Source: CAVYUC01 sp963783085
Lineage (GTDB): Bacteria > Bacteroidota > Bacteroidia > Bacteroidales > Prolixibacteraceae
Assembly: GCA_963783085.1 (NCBI GenBank)
Contig: CAWAMJ010000002.1
Location: 496,001-560,000 of the forward strand
Length of the DNA stretch: 64,000 bases
Direction of reading: 5' to 3'
Program-made: the position numbers and the translations under genes
Notes under the pieces: model-generated
What the model was told of the DNA's origin: nothing
The model's database searches: none
What the model saw: only the letters and a program-made list of their open reading frames with translations
In this document: positions 20,429 to 30,004 of the stretch, one piece after another
Position numbering within the stretch: position 1 is the first letter of the stretch
Layout: every line of letters starts with the position of its first letter

Positions 20429-22315
20429 ATGAAACCAATTTTGCAGGCGGAAAATCTTTCAAAACGCTGGGGAGAAGTTTTACTTTTTACCAACATTTCC
20501 TTCACGCTTTTCGAAGGACAAAAAGTTGCGCTGATTGCCCGCAACGGAGCTGGAAAATCAACTTTGCTTGATTTGCTAGCACAAAAAGATTCGCCTGACT
20601 CGGGAATAATCACGATTTCCAACGATGTTGAATCCGGGTATTTTGAACAGGTTCCATATCTGAACCCTGAACATACCGTTTTGGAAGAAATATTTCAGTC
20701 GGATAATGAAAAGCTGAAAACAGTGAAGGAATTTGAGCTGGCGATGGCTCAAAAGAACCAAAAGAAAATCACTGAGATTTCGGCAAAAATGGATTTGCTG
20801 AATGCCTGGGATGCCGAAGTGGAGATCAAACAAGTTCTAACTGAACTGAAAATAAATCTACTGGATCAGAAAGTGGGAAAACTCTCCGGTGGACAGCAAA
20901 AAAGGCTGGCGCTGGCAAAAGTATTGATTAACAACCCCGACCTGCTGATTCTGGATGAACCTACCAACCACCTGGATTTGGAAATGATTGAGTGGCTGGA
21001 GAACTACCTGGGCAAAACCAGATCGACGTTGCTGATGGTTACCCACGACCGGTATTTTCTCGACCGCGTGTGTAACGAAATCATCGAGATGGAAGATAAT
21101 CAGATTTACCGTTACCTCGGAAATTATTCCTATTTCCTCCGGAAACGAGATGAACGGATGGAAATGCAGCAGGCATCAGTTTCCAAGGCAAAAAACCTGC
21201 TCCGCACCGAAATGGAATGGATGCGCAGAATGCCAAAAGCCCGAAGCCACAAAGCAAAATACCGCGTCGATTCATTTCATGAATTAAAAGAAAAAGCCAC
21301 ACAGAAAACCGGAGATCAAAACCTGGAATTAAACGTAAAATCGTCGCGACTGGGTAAAAAAATTATTGAAATCAACCACCTTTCAAAATCCTATCCCGGA
21401 ATTAAACTGATTGAAGATTTTTCTTACAAATTTTCGCGATTTGAAAAAGTGGGGATCATCGGGAAAAACGGTACCGGGAAAACTACATTTCTCGATTTAA
21501 TAACTGGTAAAACCAAACCCGACCGAGGCATTGTTGATATTGGGCAAACCGTAAAATTCGGTTATTACCGGCAGGAAGGAATTTCGTTTGATCCAAAAGA
21601 AAAGGTTATTGATGCCGTAAATAAAATTGCCGAATTTATTTACTTTGAAGATGGTTCGCAAATGAGCAGCACACAGTTGTTAAGCCATTTTCTTTTCCCG
21701 CCCGAAATGCAGTACAATTTCATTGAAAAATTGAGCGGTGGCGAACAGCGACGGCTCTACCTCTGCACCGTACTGATGCAAAATCCAAACTTTTTGATCC
21801 TCGACGAACCTACAAATGATTTGGATATCATGACGTTGAATGTGCTGGAGAATTATCTGAAATCGTTTGGCGGATGTGTGATTGTGGTTTCGCACGATCG
21901 TTTTTTTATGGATAAAATAGTAGACCACCTGTTTGTTTTTAAAGGAAACGGCGAGGTAACCGATTTCCCGGGCAATTATACCCTTTACCGAAACTTTGAA
22001 CAGGAATTAAAAGAGAAAGAAGAATCGGAACGAAAAGCCGAAAACAACCAGCCCAAAGTTTTGGAAAAACCTCAGAAACCGGCGCAGGCGGAATCTCAGA
22101 AGAAAAAACTTTCTTACAATGAAAAGCGGGAAATGGAACAACTGGAATCAGAGATTGCGGAAATGGAGGAACGAAAGACCCTGCTCGAGAAATTGCTTCA
22201 CTCAGGAAAACTCGAACATGAAGAGTTGTACCAGAAATCAGAAGAATTGATGCAACTGAAATCGGTGCTGGATGAAAAAGAAATTCGCTGGCTTGAGTTG
22301 AGCGAACGGAGTTAA
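20429..22315 (+). CDS. ABC-F ribosome-associated ATPase (Uup-like)
   Basis: A 628-aa soluble protein with two ATP-binding cassettes and no membrane segments. Cassette 1 has Walker A ARNGAGKST, signature LSGGQQKRL and Walker B LLILDEPTNHLDL. Cassette 2 has GKNGTGKTT, LSGGEQRRL and FLILDEPTNDLDI. A basic inter-domain linker (residues ~240-300) fits the ABC-F interdomain linker that reaches the ribosomal P-site tRNA. A charged coiled coil in the last ~90 residues resembles Uup. Members resolve stalled ribosomes, and some give antibiotic resistance; which applies cannot be decided. The leader contains an intrinsic terminator that could control expression. Confidence 0.92.
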   Translation: MKPILQAENLSKRWGEVLLFTNISFTLFEGQKVALIARNGAGKSTLLDLLAQKDSPDSGIITISNDVESGYFEQVPYLNPEHTVLEEIFQSDNEKLKTVKEFELAMAQKNQKKITEISAKMDLLNAWDAEVEIKQVLTELKINLLDQKVGKLSGGQQKRLALAKVLINNPDLLILDEPTNHLDLEMIEWLENYLGKTRSTLLMVTHDRYFLDRVCNEIIEMEDNQIYRYLGNYSYFLRKRDERMEMQQASVSKAKNLLRTEMEWMRRMPKARSHKAKYRVDSFHELKEKATQKTGDQNLELNVKSSRLGKKIIEINHLSKSYPGIKLIEDFSYKFSRFEKVGIIGKNGTGKTTFLDLITGKTKPDRGIVDIGQTVKFGYYRQEGISFDPKEKVIDAVNKIAEFIYFEDGSQMSSTQLLSHFLFPPEMQYNFIEKLSGGEQRRLYLCTVLMQNPNFLILDEPTNDLDIMTLNVLENYLKSFGGCVIVVSHDRFFMDKIVDHLFVFKGNGEVTDFPGNYTLYRNFEQELKEKEESERKAENNQPKVLEKPQKPAQAESQKKKLSYNEKREMEQLESEIAEMEERKTLLEKLLHSGKLEHEELYQKSEELMQLKSVLDEKEIRWLELSERS

Positions 22316-22325
22316 TTTTCGGTAG

Positions 22326-22703
22326 CTAAATATCTTCGAAATCGACATCCGAAAAATCCTTGGTCGGTTCCGTTGATTCAACAACAATTTCTTCCGGAGC
22401 GGCTTTTGGCTCGATTTCCGGCTGATTGTCGCGGATAAATAACAATACCTCCTCCAGACTATCGGAAAATTTTTCGAAATCTTCCTGATAAAGAAATATT
22501 TTGTGCTTTTCGTAATGAAAATGCCCTTTGTCGGAATACTTCTTTTTGCTTTCGGTAATGGTTAGATAATACTCGTTGTTCCGGGTGCTTTTTACATCAA
22601 AAAAATAAGTCCTCTTGCCCGCCCTGATTACGTTTGAATAAATCTCCTGTCTGTACTGTTCCTGAGAATCTTTCCTTTCTTCCTTGTTATCAACGCTTTC
22701 CAT
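22326..22703 (-). CDS. DUF3276 / PUR-family nucleic-acid-binding protein
   Basis: A 125-aa protein whose central ~75 residues (RTYFFDVKSTRNNEYYLTIT and the following KGHFHYEKHKIFLY segment) match the DUF3276/PUR-alpha-like fold, a small beta-beta-beta-beta-alpha nucleic-acid-binding domain typical of Bacteroidota. The tail is acidic (FSDVDFEDI). Function is not established beyond binding single-stranded DNA or RNA in relatives. It is convergent with the ABC-F gene, with 10 bases between stops, and lies downstream of folD on the same strand with a 186-base gap. Confidence 0.85.
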   Translation of the reverse strand: MESVDNKEERKDSQEQYRQEIYSNVIRAGKRTYFFDVKSTRNNEYYLTITESKKKYSDKGHFHYEKHKIFLYQEDFEKFSDSLEEVLLFIRDNQPEIEPKAAPEEIVVESTEPTKDFSDVDFEDI

Positions 22704-22889
22704 GCTTCGCTGTTTTTGATTTTTTTATCTGATTATATGTTCAAAAATAAACAAATAATTGAAATATTTTTTGCAAAGTATGCTGATTCAGCCATTTTCC
22801 AAAATCAAATTACCGGTTTTATTTCAATTTATATTCATTCTAAAAAATTGCGGCTGGCTGGATGCTTCACGGGACACCACAGGCATCAT

Positions 22890-23762
22890 TTATTGATTTC
22901 GTATTTTTGCCGCCAGTAACGTGTTACTGAGGAGCGAAACGCGGGTCATTGGCCCTACCCCACCCGGAACTGGCGTTATATATGAACATTTGGGTGAAAC
23001 TTCATCAAATTTTACATCTCCTTTCAATTTCCAGCCCGATTTGGTTTGGTCTGATTTTACGCGGGTAGTTCCCACATCGATAACCACTGCGCCTTCTTTT
23101 ACCATATTTCCTTTGATAAATTCAGGAGCGCCAATGGCTGCAATCAGAATGTCGGCATTACGGCATACTTCTTCCAGATTTTTCGTTCTGCTGTGTGCAA
23201 CCGTAACGGTGGCATTCATTAATTTTTGCGACATTAAAATACTTAATGGTCGTCCTACAATGTTACTCCGCCCTACAATTACACAGTTTTTACCGTTCGT
23301 TTCAATGCGGTAACGCTTCAGCAATTCCACCACTCCAAAAGGCGTAGCAGAAACAAACGACGGCAATCCAATAACCATTCGGCCAACGTTTACCGGATGA
23401 AAACCGTCGGCATCTTTGTTCGGATCAATTGCTTCAATTACTTTTTGTTCGGATATGTGCTTCGGCAGCGGCAACTGTACAATGAACCCATCAAGATCTT
23501 CATCTTCATTCAACTCCTGCACTTTTGCCAGCAGTTCTTCTTCGGTAACATCATTTTCGTACCTGATGAGCGATGATTTGAAACCAACCGCTTCGCAGTC
23601 TTTTATTTTGTAGGCGACATAAGTTTCGCTGCCACCGTCGTGGCCAACCAGCACGGCGGCCAAATGAGGTGCTTTTGCGCCGTTTTTAAGCATTTGTTCC
23701 ACTTCAGCAGCGATTTCCTGCTTAATTTCTTCTGCTACTTTTTTACCATCGATTAGGATCAT
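22890..23762 (-). CDS. folD: Methylenetetrahydrofolate dehydrogenase/cyclohydrolase
   Basis: A bifunctional one-carbon enzyme interconverting 5,10-methylene-, methenyl- and 10-formyl-tetrahydrofolate. The start at 23762 (MILIDGKKVAEEI) gives 290 aa, the family norm; an upstream in-frame ATG at 23783 would add seven residues. Visible signatures are the catalytic YVAYKIKDCEAVGF (Tyr and Lys), DGFIVQLPLPKH, VGRSNIVGRP for NADP binding and ITPVPGGVGPMTR near the C terminus. It is downstream of ffh on the same strand, with 184 bases between. No anomalies. Confidence 0.96.
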   Translation of the reverse strand: MILIDGKKVAEEIKQEIAAEVEQMLKNGAKAPHLAAVLVGHDGGSETYVAYKIKDCEAVGFKSSLIRYENDVTEEELLAKVQELNEDEDLDGFIVQLPLPKHISEQKVIEAIDPNKDADGFHPVNVGRMVIGLPSFVSATPFGVVELLKRYRIETNGKNCVIVGRSNIVGRPLSILMSQKLMNATVTVAHSRTKNLEEVCRNADILIAAIGAPEFIKGNMVKEGAVVIDVGTTRVKSDQTKSGWKLKGDVKFDEVSPKCSYITPVPGGVGPMTRVSLLSNTLLAAKIRNQ

Positions 23763-23946
23763 ATTTTCGGATTTTTCCCGCAAAGGCGCTAAAACGTTAA
23801 GTAATTGTTCTTAAAATTATCCCGCCCACTTCCATTTTTGCGAGGTTTTTTGTTACAGATTATTTTCAGTTGCAAGCATTCACAATAATTCCGGCTATTT
23901 GATTTTCAGTTATACTATTTTTTACGTCATTTCACCGCTACGGGTA

Positions 23947-25281
23947 TTATATCCCGCGTTGCTGCAACCCTCCCATCATCCGCTGAACGTTTTTACCCTG
24001 TGAAACCAGCCGCATCATTTTTCGGGTTTCGGTAAATTGTTTCAACAACCGGTTAACTTCCTGGATGCTTGTGCCCGAACCTTCGGCAATTCTTTTCCTG
24101 CGGCTTCCGTTCATCAGTGCCGGGTTTTCCCGTTCTTCCGGCGTCATAGAGTAAATAATGGCTTCAATAAATTTAAATGCATCGTCGTCGAGGTCCATGT
24201 TTTTCATGGCTTTGCCCATTCCCGGAATCATGGAAACCACATCCTTCAGATTTCCCATTTTTTTAATCTGATGGATTTGTTTCAGGAAATCGTTGAAATT
24301 GAAGGTGTTTTTAGCCAGTTTCTTCTGAAGTTTCCGGGCTTCCTCTTCATCGAACTGTTCCTGTGCTTTTTCCACCAAAGAAACAATGTCGCCCATTCCC
24401 AGAATACGGTCGGCCATACGGTCGGGATAAAAAGCGTCGATAGCGTCGAGTTTTTCGCCGGTTCCTACAAATTTAATGGGTTTTTCAACCACAGAACGAA
24501 TGGAAAGCGCTGCCCCACCGCGGGTATCGCCGTCGAGTTTTGTCAGCACCACGCCGTCGAAATCGAGTGTTTCGTTAAATTCCCTGGCTGTATTTACCGC
24601 ATCCTGACCAGTCATGGCATCCACCACAAACAGGATTTCATTGGGATTTACTGCATTTTTGATTGCCGCAATTTCGCGCATCATCTGCTCATCGATGGCC
24701 AAACGGCCGGCGGTATCGATAATTACCACATCATGGCCTTTGCTTTTTGCCTCTTTTACAGCAGCTTTGGCAATCTTCACCGGGTCGAGGTTTCCTTCTT
24801 CGGTGTACACCGGCACATCAATTTGTCCGCCCAGCACCTTTAACTGTTCGATTGCAGCCGGGCGATAAACGTCGCCGGCGACCAGCAACGGATGGCGCCC
24901 TTTTTTGCGTTTCAGCAGGTTGGCCAGTTTTCCGGAAAAGGTAGTTTTTCCGGAACCTTGCAGGCCCGACATTAAAATAACGGAAGGAGAACCGGAAAGA
25001 TCAATATCTTCAAACTTCCCTCCCATCAAATCGATCAATTCATCCTTAACGATTTTCACCATCAGCTGGCCGGGTTTAACAGCTGTTAGAACCTGCTGGC
25101 CCAGCGCTTTTTGCTTTACATCGTCGGTAAAACTTTTGGCTATTTTAAAGTTAACGTCGGCGTCGAGCAAAGCGCGCCGGATATCTTTTACAGTTTCGGC
25201 CACATTAATTTCGGTAATGCTGCCCTGTCCCTTCAGTATTTTAAACGACCTGTCCAGTCTGTCTGTTAAATTCTCAAACAT
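23947..25281 (-). CDS. ffh: Signal recognition particle protein Ffh
   Basis: A 444-aa SRP54 GTPase starting at 25281 (MFENLTDRLDRSF), since residues further upstream do not belong to the family. N domain at residues 1-90; the NG GTPase has GLQGSGKTT (G1), DTAGRL (G3) and TKLDGDTRGG (G4 and after). The C-terminal M domain has the RNA-binding SRRKRIAEGSG segment and is methionine rich (KMMRL...NVQRMMGG). It binds signal sequences and 4.5S RNA at the ribosome and docks with FtsY for membrane targeting. I did not find the SRP RNA gene in this window. The gene is complete. Confidence 0.96.
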   Translation of the reverse strand: MFENLTDRLDRSFKILKGQGSITEINVAETVKDIRRALLDADVNFKIAKSFTDDVKQKALGQQVLTAVKPGQLMVKIVKDELIDLMGGKFEDIDLSGSPSVILMSGLQGSGKTTFSGKLANLLKRKKGRHPLLVAGDVYRPAAIEQLKVLGGQIDVPVYTEEGNLDPVKIAKAAVKEAKSKGHDVVIIDTAGRLAIDEQMMREIAAIKNAVNPNEILFVVDAMTGQDAVNTAREFNETLDFDGVVLTKLDGDTRGGAALSIRSVVEKPIKFVGTGEKLDAIDAFYPDRMADRILGMGDIVSLVEKAQEQFDEEEARKLQKKLAKNTFNFNDFLKQIHQIKKMGNLKDVVSMIPGMGKAMKNMDLDDDAFKFIEAIIYSMTPEERENPALMNGSRRKRIAEGSGTSIQEVNRLLKQFTETRKMMRLVSQGKNVQRMMGGLQQRGI

Positions 25282-25514
25282 GTTTATATCTTTTCTTTTT
25301 GAAAACGAACGACAAAAATAGAAGTTTAAAGTTGAATGGTAAAAGTTTGGGAGAAAAAGTTTAGGTATACAACGGTAACATTTAGTCGAAAAAAACCGGT
25401 TTCGATAGTGACATCTTGTAAAAATTTCCGCGTACCGGCAAATGTTGCTTTTCACACCAATATGTTGTACATTGTTCATAATGTGAATTTTATCAACAAT
25501 AAAAACGAAGGAAA

Positions 25515-26084
25515 ATGAGCATCAAAGAAATTATTCCGCTTTTGGCAGCAGTAATCGGATTAACGCCGGTGCTTCTGAAATGGCTAAACGACCGGTCGAA
25601 TGAAGCGGCAAAACGCAGAAACATTCAGCAGGCAAAAGAACAGGTGGAATTTTGGCAAGCCTGGCTACAGGCGCAGCGCGAAGTTTCGACCGATGAACGA
25701 TTTTCTGAAATGAAACAACAGGTTGCCGATCGGTTGGATGATCTCGTGCAGAAAAATGCAGATGTGGAATACGAAGAAAAAAATGCCGAACGCAAAACAA
25801 ATTTTTTCCGAAGGGTTTTGCTGGCCTATTTTCCGCACACCGCCTCCGGATGGATTTACCACACTTTGTATTACATCACAATTTCATTTATCATCATGTT
25901 TCTTTATGGTTCGTTTTTACCTTCTGACGATATTAATGCCGATCCGAGCTGGACGTACTTCGTCAGCGAACTTGACATAATCCTGCCCATGTTTTTGTTT
26001 TTCGCTGCCATTGCCTTTGTACTGCAACGTTTGGCAATTCGAAGCGAGCGCCGGCATCTGGAGCGATTGAAAGTACCCGAATAA
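25515..26084 (+). CDS. Unknown two-TM membrane protein with coiled coil
   Basis: A 189-aa protein I do not recognise. The first ~30 residues form a short hydrophobic stretch (IIPLLAAVIGLTPVLLKW). They are followed by a polar, Gln/Glu/Lys-rich helix up to about residue 100 that looks like a coiled coil, then two membrane spans (about 115-135 and 150-170) and a basic C terminus. It is divergent from ffh (234 bases apart) and precedes Tex by a 334-base gap. The clear start ATG and regular codon use argue that it is real. Confidence 0.65.
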   Translation: MSIKEIIPLLAAVIGLTPVLLKWLNDRSNEAAKRRNIQQAKEQVEFWQAWLQAQREVSTDERFSEMKQQVADRLDDLVQKNADVEYEEKNAERKTNFFRRVLLAYFPHTASGWIYHTLYYITISFIIMFLYGSFLPSDDINADPSWTYFVSELDIILPMFLFFAAIAFVLQRLAIRSERRHLERLKVPE

Positions 26085-26418
26085 TCATATTTCTGTGATA
26101 TTTTTTTGAACCTCTACTATCGAAAACTTATTACGTCTTTAAACAAGAACCGAAAAGGCTGAGACAGAGGGCTCTCGTTTCCTGTAGCTGGTTATCATTC
26201 TTTTTTGATTAACGCTGTTAGGTTATTGACAGCAATGACTTGTCAGCGTGCGAAGCTTCCCGTTTTTCACGGGACAAGCTCCTGACAACGTCAGGGAAAC
26301 GCTATAGCTAAATGATGTTACATCGCAAAAACAAACAGCCGGAGGAAACTGGTTTCAAACTTAAAATTCTTGCGATGCGCTCAAATTGTTAATTTTGCGT
26401 CACATAAATCAATCTGAC
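26085..26418. other. Intergenic region with two small hairpins
   Basis: This 334-base gap before tex contains two adjacent stem-loops. In the first, AGCTT/AAGCT outer arms (26254-26258, 26276-26280) enclose a TCCCGT/ACGGGA stem (26258-26263, 26269-26274). The second is CCTGAC/GTCAGG at 26281-26286 and 26290-26295. Neither has a T-tract. They look like a short intergenic palindromic element rather than terminators. I see no gene. Confidence 0.5.
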
Positions 26419-28551
26419 ATGAAAAATAAAGCAGCAGTAATTATAGCAGGCCATCTGCAACTGAAAGAAATTCAGGTTTTAAATACCATTTCATTACTCG
26501 AAGAAGGCGCCACTGTCCCGTTTATTTCGCGTTACCGGAAAGAACGTACCGGCAGCCTCGATGAAGTGCAGGTGTTGCAAATTAAGGAACAGCACGAAAA
26601 ATTTACGGAGCTTGAAAAACGGAAAGAAACCGTGTTGAAAACCATCGAAGAACAGGATGCGTTGACTCCCGAATTAAAATCGAGAATTGAAAATTGTTTC
26701 GACCCGGTGGAGCTGGAAGATATTTACCTGCCATACAAACCGAAACGACGGACAAAAGCGACCATCGCCAAAGAAAAGGGGCTGGAACCGCTGGCAAAAA
26801 TCCTGATGAAACAGGCCGAACGCGACCCGCTATTTCGCGCTGCTTCTTTTTTAAATGAGGAAGTTGAAACTGCGGAAGACGCATTGGCAGGCGCCCGCGA
26901 TATTATGGCGGAGTGGATGAGCGAAAATGAAAAAGCCCGTAACATCGTTCGCCGCGAATTTCAGAAAACGGCTGGAATTTCATCCAGGGTTATAAAGGGG
27001 AAAGAGGAAGAAGGAGAAAAATTCCGCGATTATTTCGAATGGAACGAACCATTGAAGAAATGTCCGTCGCACCGGTTGCTGGCCATGCGGCGCGGCGAAA
27101 AAGAAGGGTTCCTGCGAATTACCATTAAACCTGATGATGAACGGGCGCTGGAAAACCTTGAACGCTTTTTTGTACAGGGAAACAATGCAAGTGCGGAGCA
27201 GGTTGCGCTAGCGGTGAAAGACAGTTACAAACGATTAATTGAACCTTCCATTGAAACTGAATTCGCCAATCTTTCCAAAGAAAAAGCCGATGACGAAGCC
27301 ATTGGTGTTTTTGCTGAAAACCTGAGACAATTGTTACTGGCGCCGCCACTCGGACAAAAACGCATTCTGGCGATCGACCCCGGTTACCGCACGGGCTGCA
27401 AAGTGGTTTGCATGGATGAGCAGGGAAACCTGTTGCACAACGAAACGATTTATCCGCACAAGCCACAGGACGAAAAAAAAATGGCGGCAAAGAAAATCTC
27501 CTCAATGGTAGAAGTTTATAAAATCGAAGCCATCGCCATCGGAAACGGAACAGCCAGCCGCGAAACAGAGGCGTTTATAAAAAAGCTGCGTTACAATCGC
27601 GAAGTCCGGGTATTTGTGGTGAGCGAAGACGGCGCTTCGGTTTATTCCGCTTCGCCGGTTGCGCGCAAAGAATTTCCGCAGTACGATGTGACGGTGCGCG
27701 GGGCAATTTCCATTGGGCGGCGGCTGATGGACCCACTGGCCGAGCTCGTAAAAATCGACCCGAAAAGCATTGGCGTGGGCCAGTACCAGCACGATGTGGA
27801 TCAGAAGAAACTGAAAAACAGCCTCGATGCAGTGGTTGAACTGAGCGTGAATTCGGTGGGTGTTAACCTCAATACTGCCAGTCAGCATTTGCTGAATTAT
27901 ATTTCGGGACTCGGGCCGCAACTGGCGCAAAACATGGTGGATTATCGCAAAGAAAACGGCGCATTCCAGTCGCGCGAAGAATTGAAAAAAGTTCCGCGGA
28001 TGGGGCCGAAAGCTTTTGAACAGGCAGCAGGCTTTCTCCGGATTCCGGACGCCACAAATCCGCTGGATAATTCGGCTGTGCACCCGGAATCTTATCATAT
28101 TGTAAAAAAAATTGCAAAGGATTTAAAATGTGAAATCAGCGACTTAATCCGCAATGAAGAGCTGGTTTCAAAAATCGACTTAAATAATTACGTTACCGAA
28201 GACATTGGATTACCAACCTTGAACGATATTAAAAACGAGTTGCTAAAACCTGGTCGCGACCCGCGGAAACCCATCAAAGTTTTCGAATTTGCCGAAGGAA
28301 TTTTTGCCATTGAAGATTTACAGGAAGGAATGGTTTTACCGGGAATTGTGAATAATATCACCAAATTCGGGGCTTTTGTGGATGTTGGCGTAAAACAATC
28401 GGGGCTGATCCACATTTCGGAACTGGCCGATCGGTTTGTTTCCGATCCCAACGAAATTGTAAAACTGCACCAGCATGTAAAAGTACGGGTAAAAGAGGTG
28501 GATGTAGCACGAAAACGGATTCAGTTGTCGTTGAAAGGAGTGGAACAATAA
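26419..28551 (+). CDS. tex: Tex-family RNA-binding transcription accessory protein
   Basis: A 710-aa protein, from the ATG at 26419. Domains in order: N-terminal helical Tex region (about 1-190), a YqgF/RNase H-like domain opening with ILAIDPGYRTGCKV (about 320), two helix-hairpin-helix segments (SVGVNLNTAS and VPRMGPKAFEQAAGFLRI, about 480-560) and a C-terminal S1 RNA-binding domain (GIVNNITKFGAFVDVG to IQLSLKG). Tex proteins associate with RNA polymerase and RNA; their exact role is uncertain. The length is slightly shorter than E. coli YhgF (~770 aa) but complete in domains. An earlier in-frame start would add 11 residues. Confidence 0.93.
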   Translation: MKNKAAVIIAGHLQLKEIQVLNTISLLEEGATVPFISRYRKERTGSLDEVQVLQIKEQHEKFTELEKRKETVLKTIEEQDALTPELKSRIENCFDPVELEDIYLPYKPKRRTKATIAKEKGLEPLAKILMKQAERDPLFRAASFLNEEVETAEDALAGARDIMAEWMSENEKARNIVRREFQKTAGISSRVIKGKEEEGEKFRDYFEWNEPLKKCPSHRLLAMRRGEKEGFLRITIKPDDERALENLERFFVQGNNASAEQVALAVKDSYKRLIEPSIETEFANLSKEKADDEAIGVFAENLRQLLLAPPLGQKRILAIDPGYRTGCKVVCMDEQGNLLHNETIYPHKPQDEKKMAAKKISSMVEVYKIEAIAIGNGTASRETEAFIKKLRYNREVRVFVVSEDGASVYSASPVARKEFPQYDVTVRGAISIGRRLMDPLAELVKIDPKSIGVGQYQHDVDQKKLKNSLDAVVELSVNSVGVNLNTASQHLLNYISGLGPQLAQNMVDYRKENGAFQSREELKKVPRMGPKAFEQAAGFLRIPDATNPLDNSAVHPESYHIVKKIAKDLKCEISDLIRNEELVSKIDLNNYVTEDIGLPTLNDIKNELLKPGRDPRKPIKVFEFAEGIFAIEDLQEGMVLPGIVNNITKFGAFVDVGVKQSGLIHISELADRFVSDPNEIVKLHQHVKVRVKEVDVARKRIQLSLKGVEQ

Positions 28552-29534
28552 TCAACATTCATTTCGATTTTCCCGCAGATAAACGCAGATTTTTTGAATT
28601 TCTGCGAAAATCAGCGGGAGATTAAAAAGAAATAAGAAACACCGAATAACCCCGTCTGACCGAACAGGCAGGGAATAACAAAATCAGAAGTGGAGGAAAT
28701 CCTGAAAGGATTGAAAAAAGTTGATTGCGGATCTTCGTTTACGCGTCTAGCGGATCAAAACCGCTTGACGCATGGAGAAAAAAATCAGCGCAGTCAGAGG
28801 GAGGTTCAAATAAGAAATAAAATAAGAAATAAGAAACACCGAATAACCGCTGACCGAACAGGCAGGGAATAACAAAATCAGGAAGTGGGGAAATCCTGAA
28901 AGGATTGAAAAAAGTTGATTGCGGATTTTCGTTTACGCGTCTAGCGGATCAAAACCGCTTGACGCATGGAGAAAAAAATCAGCGCAGTCAGAGGGAGGTT
29001 CAAATAAGAAATAAAATAAGAAATAAGAAACACCAAATAACCCCGTCTGACCGAACAGGCAGGGAATAACAAAATCAGAAAGTGGAGGAAATCCTGAAAG
29101 GATTGAAAAAAGTTGATTGCGGATCTTCGTTTACGCGTCTAGCGGATCAAAACCGCTTGACGCATGGAGAAAAAAATCAGCGCAGTCAGAGGGAGGTTCA
29201 AATAAGAAATAAAATAAGAAATAAGAAACACCAAATAACCCCGTCTGACCGAACAGGCAGGGAATAACAAAATCAGGAAGCCGGGGAAATCCTGAAAGGA
29301 TTAAACAAAAATAGCCCCGTATGAAATGCGGGGTTGGGAATGAAGCGAAAACCGGAACCCAAAGATGGGTTCAACCATTTAAAATGTGCTGACCCAAAAA
29401 ACAATTAAAGAAATGTTTCCCGCAGATTCCGCAGACGAGCGCAGATATTATGAATTTCTGCGAAAATCAGCGCAATCCCAGCCTGCGTCTGGCAGGAGCG
29501 GGAGATTAAAAAGAAATAAGAAACATTGAATGTT
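28552..29534. repeat. Non-coding block with three ~196-bp tandem repeats
   Basis: Three full copies and one partial copy of a ~196-base unit begin near 28684, 28880, 29076 and 29273. Each full copy contains the hairpin GCGTCTAGCGG / CCGCTTGACGC (28743-28771, 28937-28965, 29135-29163) with a 7-base AT-rich loop. A related segment (CGCAGAT... TTTGAATTTCTGCG, then GGAGATTAAAAAGAAATAAG) brackets the array at about 28571-28640 and 29413-29525. A 60-codon ORF appears in two of the copies but is disrupted in the middle one, so I treat the block as non-coding. Confidence 0.85.
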
Positions 29535-29750
29535 TTAATCGAACCCGTAAGGTTTTTCAGGAATTACCGCCCAGCAAATAACATAAACCAGCAATCCGGG
29601 AAATGCTGCGGAAAGGATGGATATGATTACATACAGAATTCTGATCAGAGAAACATCGGCGTGGATGTATTCTGCAAAACCGGCAAGTACGCCACCCAAC
29701 ATGCGGTCGCGCGAGCGGTACAATTTTTTTGGCCTGCTTTCAAATTCCAT
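29535..29750 (-). CDS. PspC-domain membrane protein
   Basis: A 71-aa PspC domain: basic N terminus (RPKKLYRSRDRMLGGV), the LAGFAEYIHAD segment and a long hydrophobic helix (about 37-63) ending in VIPEKP. PspC proteins sit in the inner membrane and, in enterobacteria, help sense envelope stress; the short single-domain forms are common in Bacteroidota with unknown signals. Its ATG lies two bases after the stop of the upstream small acidic-protein gene, which means the pair is co-transcribed and probably translationally coupled. Confidence 0.88.
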   Translation of the reverse strand: MEFESRPKKLYRSRDRMLGGVLAGFAEYIHADVSLIRILYVIISILSAAFPGLLVYVICWAVIPEKPYGFD

Positions 29751-29752
29751 TT

Positions 29753-30004
29753 TTAATCCTCTTCTTCACTATCCAGAAATTCTTCATTTTCAAACTCTTT
29801 TTCCAGAAAATCTTCAGCTTCTTCCACCAGTTGCGAAATTAATTCTTCGTCGCCCGGTTCGCCGTCGATCCAGTGAATTTCCTGATTGCTCCAAAAGTCG
29901 TCGATATCGGCTTCAATAATAAACCGCGGCGCCTCGGTATGCACTACAAAAATTGTTTCCGGTGTTTCCAACGAATTATCGGCTAATAAAAATCTGGGTA
30001 ACAT
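29753..30004 (-). CDS. Small acidic protein of unknown function
   Basis: An 83-aa protein I cannot assign. The first half is mixed (MLPRFLLADNS, FVVHTEAPRFIIEADIDDFW), with beta-strand character. The second half is strongly acidic and helical, ending in EEED. There is no signal peptide or membrane span. It is coupled to the PspC gene, which suggests a regulator or partner of that membrane protein, although this is inference only. The acidic bias is unlike its neighbours. Confidence 0.75.
   Translation of the reverse strand: MLPRFLLADNSLETPETIFVVHTEAPRFIIEADIDDFWSNQEIHWIDGEPGDEELISQLVEEAEDFLEKEFENEEFLDSEEED

Noticed and set aside
28690..29267. A 60-codon ORF present in two of the three tandem units
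   Set aside because: The middle unit lacks it because of small indels, and the peptide has no family resemblance; the repeat is at DNA level, so the ORF is probably incidental.
28684..29290. CRISPR-like array
   Set aside because: The repeated unit is ~196 bases with no short repeats separated by unique spacers, and no cas gene is present.
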